Shown here piece by piece: positions 57,873 to 64,000 of a stretch of 64,000 nucleotides of DNA. The notes below the pieces were generated by a model, which saw only the letters and a program-made list of their open reading frames with translations, had not been told where the DNA came from and did no database searches. The DNA comes from Pseudomonas segetis (GTDB taxonomy: Bacteria; Pseudomonadota; Gammaproteobacteria; Pseudomonadales; Pseudomonadaceae). The stretch is taken from the NCBI RefSeq assembly GCF_900188155.1, contig NZ_FZOG01000001.1, positions 829,104 to 893,103 of the forward strand, read 5' to 3'. A program made the translations under genes and the position numbers. How positions within the stretch are numbered: the first letter of the stretch is position 1; each line of letters starts with the position of its first letter.

Positions 57873-58760
57873 ATGACCATCAAGCAGCTTCGCGCCTTTC
57901 TGGCTGTTGCCCAGACCTTGTCCTTTGCCCAGGCCTGCCAGCATTTGCACCTGTCCCAGCCGGCCTTGAGCCTGGCGATCAAGACCCTTGAGGAGTCGCT
58001 TGGTGGTCCGTTACTGGTGCGCACGACCCGCAGCGTGGCGCTCACCCGTGAAGGTGAGGTGCTGTTGCCAATGGCGCGCAGGCTGGTCGCCGATTGGGAT
58101 AATGCCGAGGAGCACCTGCGCCAACATTTCACCCTTCAGCTTGGTCGGGTGGCGATTGCCGCGCTGCCGTCATTTGCCGCAAGCCTGCTGCCCGTTGCGC
58201 TCAGGGCGTTTCGCGATGAGCATCCGAATATCAATGTCACAGTGCACGATGTGATCAATGAGCAGGTGGTTGAAATGGTGCGCAACCACCGTGTTGAGTT
58301 GGGTGTGGTGTTGGAGCCGGAATCTCTCGAGGGCTTGGCCTTTATCCCGCTGTATCTGGATCGCTTCATTGCTGTGGTGCCTGGCACCAGTCCGCTGGCC
58401 AGCTATCCAGAGCTGCAATGGAGTGATTTGCTTGGCGAGCCCTTTATCGCCCTGCAACGACCTTCTGCAGTGCGAAGCCTGTTGGAGAAGAGCGTAAGCG
58501 AATGCCATGGTCGCCTGCCTGTGGCATTCGAAAGTCACCAGCTTGTGACCGTTGGACGCATGGTTTCCCAAGGCCTGGGGGTCAGCGTGGTACCAGGGTT
58601 GTGCCGGGAGCAAATGCTGGCGCTTGGAGCATGCTGCGTGGCCTTGAGCCAACCACGGGTGGAGCAGCGGGTGGGTTTGGTTCATCTGGTCGGGAGTACT
58701 CTCTCGGCTGCGGCAAAGGCGCTGATCGAGAAACTGATTGAGACCACTAACAGGCGCTAG
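57873..58760 (+). CDS. dhcR: LysR-family regulator divergent from dhcAB
   Basis: A 295-residue LysR protein: N-terminal winged helix (MTIKQLRAFLAVAQTLSFAQ, LHLSQPALSLAIKTLEE) and an effector-binding domain from about residue 90. It lies 116 bases divergent from dhcA, the usual arrangement for a regulator of its neighbour; the name follows gene order in P. aeruginosa and is an inference. I did not find an unambiguous T-N11-A operator in the short intergenic region. Confidence 0.8.
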   Translation: MTIKQLRAFLAVAQTLSFAQACQHLHLSQPALSLAIKTLEESLGGPLLVRTTRSVALTREGEVLLPMARRLVADWDNAEEHLRQHFTLQLGRVAIAALPSFAASLLPVALRAFRDEHPNINVTVHDVINEQVVEMVRNHRVELGVVLEPESLEGLAFIPLYLDRFIAVVPGTSPLASYPELQWSDLLGEPFIALQRPSAVRSLLEKSVSECHGRLPVAFESHQLVTVGRMVSQGLGVSVVPGLCREQMLALGACCVALSQPRVEQRVGLVHLVGSTLSAAAKALIEKLIETTNRR

Positions 58761-58811
58761 GATTGGTTCACCCATGTTAAGATTCAGCTTGTGTTTAGAG
58801 GCGGGTATGCA

Positions 58812-59588
58812 ATGACGGTTAACAATCAAACGGCTGATAGAAAAGTAGTTCTCGATACGGAAACGACCGGTTTGCCGGTCACCGATGGCCATCGGATTAT
58901 CGAGATCGGTTGTGTTGAGATGATCGGCCGGCGCCTAACGGGTCGTCATTTTCATGTGTACCTGCAGCCTGATCGCGAGATCGATGAAGGCGCCATCGCC
59001 GTCCACGGCATTACCAACGAGTTCCTCACCGACAAGCCGCACTTCAAAGACATCGCCGATGAGTTCTTTGACTTTATCAACGGCGCCCAGTTGATCATCC
59101 ACAACGCGCCGTTCGACATTGGCTTCATCAATAATGAGTTTGTGCTGCAAGGGCGCCAGGATCGTTCCGACCTGACCGATCATTGCTCGGTGCTCGATAC
59201 TCTGGTGATGGCCCGTGAGCGCCATCCGGGCCAGCGCAACAGCCTGGATGCATTGTGCAAGCGATACGATGTCGACAACTCGGGCCGTGATCTGCACGGC
59301 GCCTTGCTCGATGCCGAGATTCTGGCCGATGTCTATCTGGCGATGACCGGGGGGCAGACCAACCTTTCCTTGGCCGGTGATGGCTCCGAAGGCGATGGTA
59401 CCGGTGGGCGTCAGCAACCTACGCCAATCAAGCGCTTGGCTGCTGATCGTCCCATGACCAGAATCATTGCCGCCAACGAAGTGGAGCTGGGCGAGCATGC
59501 GGCGCGTCTGGCAGCGATTGAAAAGTCGTCCGGAGCATTGCCATTGTGGCTGCAGATGGATCAGCCCAAGGTCGAGGCCGAGTCCTGA
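58812..59588 (+). CDS. dnaQ: DNA polymerase III epsilon subunit (proofreading exonuclease)
   Basis: A 258-residue DEDDh exonuclease that proofreads replication. ExoI is VVLDTETTGLP (D15, E17), ExoII is IIHNAPFDIGF, ExoIII is DLHGALLDAEILADVY. The C-terminal part (about 190-258) is the linker and polymerase-binding region. ATG at 58812 with AGAGG upstream is preferred; a GTG at 58791 in frame would add seven residues. Confidence 0.95.
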   Translation: MTVNNQTADRKVVLDTETTGLPVTDGHRIIEIGCVEMIGRRLTGRHFHVYLQPDREIDEGAIAVHGITNEFLTDKPHFKDIADEFFDFINGAQLIIHNAPFDIGFINNEFVLQGRQDRSDLTDHCSVLDTLVMARERHPGQRNSLDALCKRYDVDNSGRDLHGALLDAEILADVYLAMTGGQTNLSLAGDGSEGDGTGGRQQPTPIKRLAADRPMTRIIAANEVELGEHAARLAAIEKSSGALPLWLQMDQPKVEAES

Positions 59589-59709
59589 GAATTATTCGCG
59601 CGCGACCTTTTCGTACACTGTGAAGCAGTGGGGGGTTCCGCCAGCGTTGCGCAGGCTCTAACCTGAGGTGATAGGCAGGCCTAGACCTGTCACTTTCAGG
59701 GACAACACA

Positions 59710-61965
59710 ATGCATAAAGATCTAAAGTTTCCTGTACTGATTGTGCATCGCGACATCAAGGCCGACACAGTCGCCGGCGATCGGGTGCGGGCGATTGCGC
59801 AAGAGCTTGAACAGGATGGTTTCAGCATTCTGTCAACGGCCAGTTCGGCTGAAGGGCGTATCGTCGCCTCGACCCATCACGGTCTGGCCTGCATCCTGGT
59901 GACCGCCGAAGGTGCGGGGGAAAACAAGCACCTGCTGCAGGATATGGTCGAGCTGATCCGCATTGCCCGCGCCCGTGCCCCGCAACTGCCTATTTTCGCC
60001 CTTGGCGAGCAAGTCACTATCGAAAATGCCCCCGCCGAGGCCATGGCTGACTTGAACCAGTTGCGCGGCATTCTCTATCTGTTTGAAGACACTGTTCCCT
60101 TTCTCGCACGCCAGGTTGCCAGGGCGGCACGCAACTACCTGGACGGTCTGTTGCCGCCGTTTTTCAAGGCTTTGGTGCAACACACTTCGCAGTCCAACTA
60201 TTCCTGGCACACGCCGGGACACGGCGGTGGGGTGGCTTACCGTAAAAGCCCGGTGGGGCAGGCGTTTCACCAGTTTTTCGGTGAAAATACCCTGCGTTCG
60301 GACCTCTCGGTTTCAGTGCCGGAGCTGGGATCATTGCTCGATCACACCGGCCCGTTGGCCGAGGCCGAGGCCCGTGCGGCGCGTAATTTCGGCGCGGATC
60401 ACACCTATTTCGTGATAAATGGCACCTCGACCGCCAACAAGATCGTCTGGCACAGCATGGTTGGCCGCGATGACCTGGTGCTGGTGGATCGCAATTGCCA
60501 CAAATCGATTTTGCATTCGATCATCATGACCGGTGCCATTCCGCTGTATCTGTGCCCGGAGCGCAATGAGCTGGGGATTATCGGGCCGATTCCCTTGAGC
60601 GAGTTCAGTCGCGAGTCGATTCAGGCAAAGATCGATGCCAGTCCGCTTGCCCGGGGTCGAGAAGCCAAGGTCAAGCTGGCCGTGGTCACCAACTCGACCT
60701 ATGACGGGCTCTGCTACAACGCCGAGCTGGTCAAGCAAACCCTGGGCGACAGCGTTGAAGTGCTGCATTTTGACGAAGCCTGGTTTGCCTATGCTGCCTT
60801 CCATGAGTTCTATAGCGGACGCTACGGCATGGGCACCAGCTGTACTGAAAATACGCCGCTGGTGTTTACCACCCATTCGACGCACAAATTGCTCGCAGCA
60901 TTCAGCCAGGCATCGATGATTCATGTGCAAGATGGCGGCGTGCGCCAGCTCGACACCGATCGCTTCAACGAAGCCTTCATGATGCACATTTCAACCTCGC
61001 CCCAGTACGGCATTATCGCCTCGCTCGACGTGGCCTCTGCGATGATGGAAGGCCCGGCGGGGCGCTCATTGATCCAGGAAACCTTTGACGAAGCCCTCAG
61101 CTTCCGACGCGCATTGGCCAACCTGGGGCAAAATCTCAGCGCCGATGACTGGTGGTTCACCATCTGGCAGCCGCCGCAAGCCTCGGGCACCGATGAAGTT
61201 GCAACCGCCGACTGGGTGTTGCAGCCGCAGGCCGACTGGCATGGCTTTGGTGACATTGCCGAAGATTATGTGCTGCTTGACCCGATCAAGGTTACCTTGG
61301 TCATGCCTGGGCTCACAGCGGGCGGCAAGCTTGATGAACGCGGTATTCCAGCAGCCGTGGTCAGCAAGTTCCTCTGGGAGCGCGGCCTGGTTGTAGAGAA
61401 AACCGGCCTGTACTCCTTCCTGGTGTTGTTCTCGATGGGTATTACCAAGGGCAAATGGAGCACATTGCTCACTGAGCTACTGGAGTTCAAGCGCAGCTAC
61501 GATGCCAACTTGCCGTTGACCAGCGTATTGCCATCCATTGCCAGGGCTGGTGGTGCGCAGTACCAGGGGCTGGGGTTGCGTGATTTGTGCGATGCACTGC
61601 ACGACTGTTACCGGGAGAACGCCACGGCCAAGGCCCTCAAGCATATGTACACGGTCTTGCCCGAGGTCGCCATCAAGCCGGCGGATGCCTATAACCAGCT
61701 GGTGCGCGGCGAAGTTGAAGCGGTGCCTGTGAGTCAGTTGCAAGGTCGCATCGCCGCCGTGATGTTGGTTCCATATCCGCCAGGTATCCCGCTGATCATG
61801 CCGGGCGAGCGGTTTACCGCCGCCACGCGCTCAATCATTGATTATTTGGAATTCGCCCGTCGTTTCGATAACAGCTTCCCGGGCTTTGATGCCGATGTGC
61901 ACGGGCTGCAGCGTCGCGAGGATGCTGACGGAGTGGTGTATACCGTCGACTGCATCAGCCAGTAA
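59710..61965 (+). CDS. ldcA: Lysine decarboxylase (Orn/Lys/Arg decarboxylase family)
   Basis: A 751-residue PLP enzyme with an N-terminal receiver-like wing domain (about 1-135), the PLP core with the Schiff-base lysine K393 in STHKLLAAFS, SYSWHTPGHGGG-type substrate segment (NYSWHTPGHGGGVAYRKSP) and the C-terminal domain with PYPPGIPLIMPGE. Length and position between dnaQ and the crotonase gene match P. aeruginosa PA1818 (LdcA), which makes cadaverine from lysine; family members can also use arginine or ornithine. ATG at 59710 is the family start; the frame is open to 59668. Confidence 0.92.
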   Translation: MHKDLKFPVLIVHRDIKADTVAGDRVRAIAQELEQDGFSILSTASSAEGRIVASTHHGLACILVTAEGAGENKHLLQDMVELIRIARARAPQLPIFALGEQVTIENAPAEAMADLNQLRGILYLFEDTVPFLARQVARAARNYLDGLLPPFFKALVQHTSQSNYSWHTPGHGGGVAYRKSPVGQAFHQFFGENTLRSDLSVSVPELGSLLDHTGPLAEAEARAARNFGADHTYFVINGTSTANKIVWHSMVGRDDLVLVDRNCHKSILHSIIMTGAIPLYLCPERNELGIIGPIPLSEFSRESIQAKIDASPLARGREAKVKLAVVTNSTYDGLCYNAELVKQTLGDSVEVLHFDEAWFAYAAFHEFYSGRYGMGTSCTENTPLVFTTHSTHKLLAAFSQASMIHVQDGGVRQLDTDRFNEAFMMHISTSPQYGIIASLDVASAMMEGPAGRSLIQETFDEALSFRRALANLGQNLSADDWWFTIWQPPQASGTDEVATADWVLQPQADWHGFGDIAEDYVLLDPIKVTLVMPGLTAGGKLDERGIPAAVVSKFLWERGLVVEKTGLYSFLVLFSMGITKGKWSTLLTELLEFKRSYDANLPLTSVLPSIARAGGAQYQGLGLRDLCDALHDCYRENATAKALKHMYTVLPEVAIKPADAYNQLVRGEVEAVPVSQLQGRIAAVMLVPYPPGIPLIMPGERFTAATRSIIDYLEFARRFDNSFPGFDADVHGLQRREDADGVVYTVDCISQ

Positions 61966-62011
61966 ATGCTCGGCTACAGGCCTTGATCAGGCATGCCTGC
62001 CCTGTGGAGTC

Positions 62012-62046
62012 GCCATCAGTCGATCAGACTCGGCTGATGGCTATTT
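62012..62046 (+). terminator. Terminator of ldcA
   Basis: GCCATCAG (62012-62019) pairs with CTGATGGC (62034-62041), extended by CGA/TCG, then TATTTT. The rest of the gap to 62214 shows no gene. Confidence 0.8.
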
Positions 62047-62214
62047 TCGATAGATCAATATGTTAGCTGTAGCAGTCAAAGTGATGCTTTAGCCTGAGAA
62101 GGTGGCCTGCGTCACAATGGATAGGATCGACATTTATGCCGTGCTTGTTATAGTTGGGCGGCTGTAACTAGAAGAAAATTTTGCGCGCCACCCCTGCCGC
62201 TGAGGAACCAAGCC

Positions 62215-63027
62215 ATGGCCGAATACAAAGCCTTTCAGGTTGAATTGGCAGATAAAATTGCCCATGTGCAAATCAATCGCCCGGAAAAAATCAACGCGAT
62301 GAACGTGGATTTCTGGTCGGAAATCATCGAGATCTTCCGCTGGATCGATGAGACGGACGAGGTTCGGGTTGTCGTGCTTTCAGGTGCAGGCAAGCATTTT
62401 TCTTCGGGCATCGACCTGATGATGCTGGCCCAAGTCGCTAATGACCTTGGTAAGGATGTTGGCCGTAATGCCGACGTTCTGCGGCGCAAAATTCTTCAGC
62501 TCCAAGCATCCTTCAACGCCGTGGACCAGTGTCGCAAACCTGTGCTGGCGGCGATCCAGGGCTATTGCCTGGGTGGGGCGATTGACCTGGTGTCGGCGTG
62601 CGACATGCGTTATTGCACCGAAGATGCGCAGTTTTCGATCAAGGAAATCGATATGGGCATGGCTGCCGATGTTGGAACCTTGCAGCGGCTGCCCCGCATT
62701 ATCGGCGACGGCATGATGCGTGAGCTGGCCTTTACCGGACGTACAATCGACGGTCATGAAGCCCGTGAAATCGGTTTGGTCAACCGCACCTACGCCGATC
62801 AATCGGCATTGCTCGACGGCGTCATGCAGCTTGCTGGGCAGATCGCCGAGAAGTCACCCGTTGCCATCCGCGGTACTAAAGAGATGATTCGCTATATGCG
62901 CGACCATCGTGTCGATGATGGCCTTGAGTACATCGCTACCTGGAACGCCGCCATGTTGCAGTCGGCCGACCTGCGTGTCGCCATGGCTGCTCATATGAGC
63001 AAGCAAAAGCCGGAGTTCGCCGACTGA
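62215..63027 (+). CDS. Crotonase-family protein, dienoyl-CoA isomerase type
   Basis: A 270-residue crotonase. The oxyanion-hole segments are SGAGKHFSSGIDLMML and AIQGYCLGGAIDLVSACDMRY; the active-site stretch IKEIDMGMAADVGTLQRLPRI resembles delta(3,5)-delta(2,4)-dienoyl-CoA isomerase (ECH1) more than ordinary enoyl-CoA hydratase. It would help break down unsaturated fatty acids with double bonds at odd positions. Position matches P. aeruginosa PA1821. Confidence 0.85.
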   Translation: MAEYKAFQVELADKIAHVQINRPEKINAMNVDFWSEIIEIFRWIDETDEVRVVVLSGAGKHFSSGIDLMMLAQVANDLGKDVGRNADVLRRKILQLQASFNAVDQCRKPVLAAIQGYCLGGAIDLVSACDMRYCTEDAQFSIKEIDMGMAADVGTLQRLPRIIGDGMMRELAFTGRTIDGHEAREIGLVNRTYADQSALLDGVMQLAGQIAEKSPVAIRGTKEMIRYMRDHRVDDGLEYIATWNAAMLQSADLRVAMAAHMSKQKPEFAD

Positions 63028-63078
63028 TGCAGTGCCCGCAATTATCAATATCCAAAGCGCGGGAGGCGCAATAGCTCA

Positions 63079-64000
63079 TGGTTTCCGGTGCTACTTCGCT
63101 TAACCTGGTACGTGATGAACTGTTTACGACGATGTTCGAGGCTGAATCGAGCCTTGAGCAATTTATTCTTGAGCGCAACAACGGCAGCCTGCTGCAACAA
63201 GCGGTGGAAAGCCTGCACCAGGTGCGCGGCACACTCAATTTGATCGAATTGGCCGGTGCTGAGCTTCTGGCTCAGGAAGTACTCGACCAGGCCACTGATA
63301 TTCCAGCCGGTGCCGGTGAAGAGCGTGATGTGCAGATTGCCGCGCTGAGCAATGCCCTGCATGTACTGCGTCGTTATCTTGAAAATGTTGATGTGCATCG
63401 CCAGGAAATGCCTGAGCTGTTGCTGCCTGCCATAAACGATCTGCGCCAGGCCGGTGGCCAGCAGCCTTTGCCCGAGAGCTTCTTTTTTAGCGTGCGCCTT
63501 GATCAGCCGCGTCCGCGCATAGCGTCGGCGGCGCTGGATGCAGCCGCCAAGGAAGTAGAAGGGCGGCGCTTGCGTCAGATGTATCAGGTCGGGCTGCTGG
63601 GCTTTATTCGCGAGCCGAATCCGAAAAGCAGTCTCAAGCTGATGACCCGGGCCATGCAGCGCCTTGATGGACTGTTTGCCAACGAGCCGCGTGGCCGACT
63701 CTGCTGGATTTGTGCAGCCGCCCTGGAAGCGCAAAATGAGGGTCTGCTGCTTGCTCGTCAGCCGCGCAAGCAATTGTTCGGACGGGTTGATCGCGAACTG
63801 AAGAAGATGTTTCTCAACAGCAGTTATGAGCCGCCGCGCAATTTGCTCAAGGAACTGCTTTATCTGGTTGCCTTGTCCGACAGCAATGGCCCGCAAGTCT
63901 CTGCTTTGCGGGCTGTATTCGGCCTGACACCACTGCCGTTTACCGATCATCTGATCGAAGAAGAATCACAGCGCCTGGCTGGGCCTGGTAAATCGGTGAT
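63079..64000 (+). CDS. fimL: FimL, twitching motility regulator (3' end outside window)
   Basis: An open frame from ATG 63079 to the last base (307 codons) without a stop. It begins MVSGATSLNLVRDELFTTMF and contains LHQVRGTLNLIELAGAELLAQ (residues 46-66), which matches the N-terminal Hpt-like region of the chemotaxis kinase ChpA; helices dominate throughout. Gene order (after the crotonase gene) and this homology identify FimL, which acts with FimV and PilG to set cAMP levels and type IV pilus twitching in P. aeruginosa. A His-x-x-Arg-Gly-Thr stretch with His47 is present; whether it is phosphorylated is open. The gene continues beyond the window. Confidence 0.85.

Overview
The window is chromosomal DNA of a Pseudomonas that is neither obviously P. 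aeruginosa nor assignable to species from sequence alone; a P. fluorescens- or P. putida-type lineage fits best. The evidence is the complete periplasmic-glucose / Entner-Doudoroff cluster (gap, edd, glk, gltR, gtrS, gtsABCD, porin, hexR, zwf, pgl, eda), a phhABC/phhR aromatic amino acid cluster, and a block (fabI, npp/yej transporter, mltD, gloB, methyltransferase, rnhA, dnaQ, lysine decarboxylase, crotonase, fimL) in the order I recall for P. aeruginosa PA1806-PA1822. I see no rRNA, tRNA, CRISPR, insertion sequence or prophage genes; nearly all DNA is coding.

Layout. 1-4.2 kb: 3' end of a LysR regulator, an NCS2 purine/xanthine-type permease, a short cation-efflux (CDF) protein divergent from a MerR metal sensor, and methylglyoxal synthase just behind gap. 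4.2-20.2 kb: glucose uptake and catabolism. The LamB-type porin and GtsABCD bring glucose in; GltR/GtrS is the two-component sensor; Glk, Zwf, Pgl, Edd and Eda take it to pyruvate and glyceraldehyde-3-phosphate, and Gap continues. HexR-type operators (TTGT-N7-ACAA) lie in the gap/edd gap and a near match lies in front of zwf. Crc/Hfq-type A-rich motifs sit at the gtsA and porin ribosome binding sites. 20.4-26.6 kb: a YciI/VOC pair, a bifunctional glucosylglycerol-phosphate phosphatase/synthase (compatible solute), an MFS transporter and a DUF2254 membrane protein. 26.7-31 kb: phenylalanine hydroxylase operon and its regulator PhhR.

31.0-42.5 kb is one gene for a 3813-residue surface-type protein: an N-terminal LEPRILFDGA motif, a DUF4347 domain with a caspase-like His/Cys pattern, DUF11/isopeptide-like repeats, an SdrD_B-like domain, a cadherin-like domain and 11 VCBS-type repeats. 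No dedicated secretion genes lie beside it. This is the least understood part of the window.

42.7-64 kb: fabI; a five-gene peptide/peptidyl-nucleoside ABC importer with two binding proteins (nppA1A2BCD); mltD; gloB; a methyltransferase; rnhA; a ketone-body/dehydrocarnitine CoA-transferase module (atoB, dhcB, dhcA with a divergent LysR gene) placed between rnhA and dnaQ; dnaQ; lysine decarboxylase; a dienoyl-CoA isomerase-type crotonase; and the 5' part of fimL running off the end. The longest gene-free stretches are about 280-290 bases (2280-2569, 20183-20461, 51003-51283); they hold regulatory dyads, terminators or nothing I can recognise.
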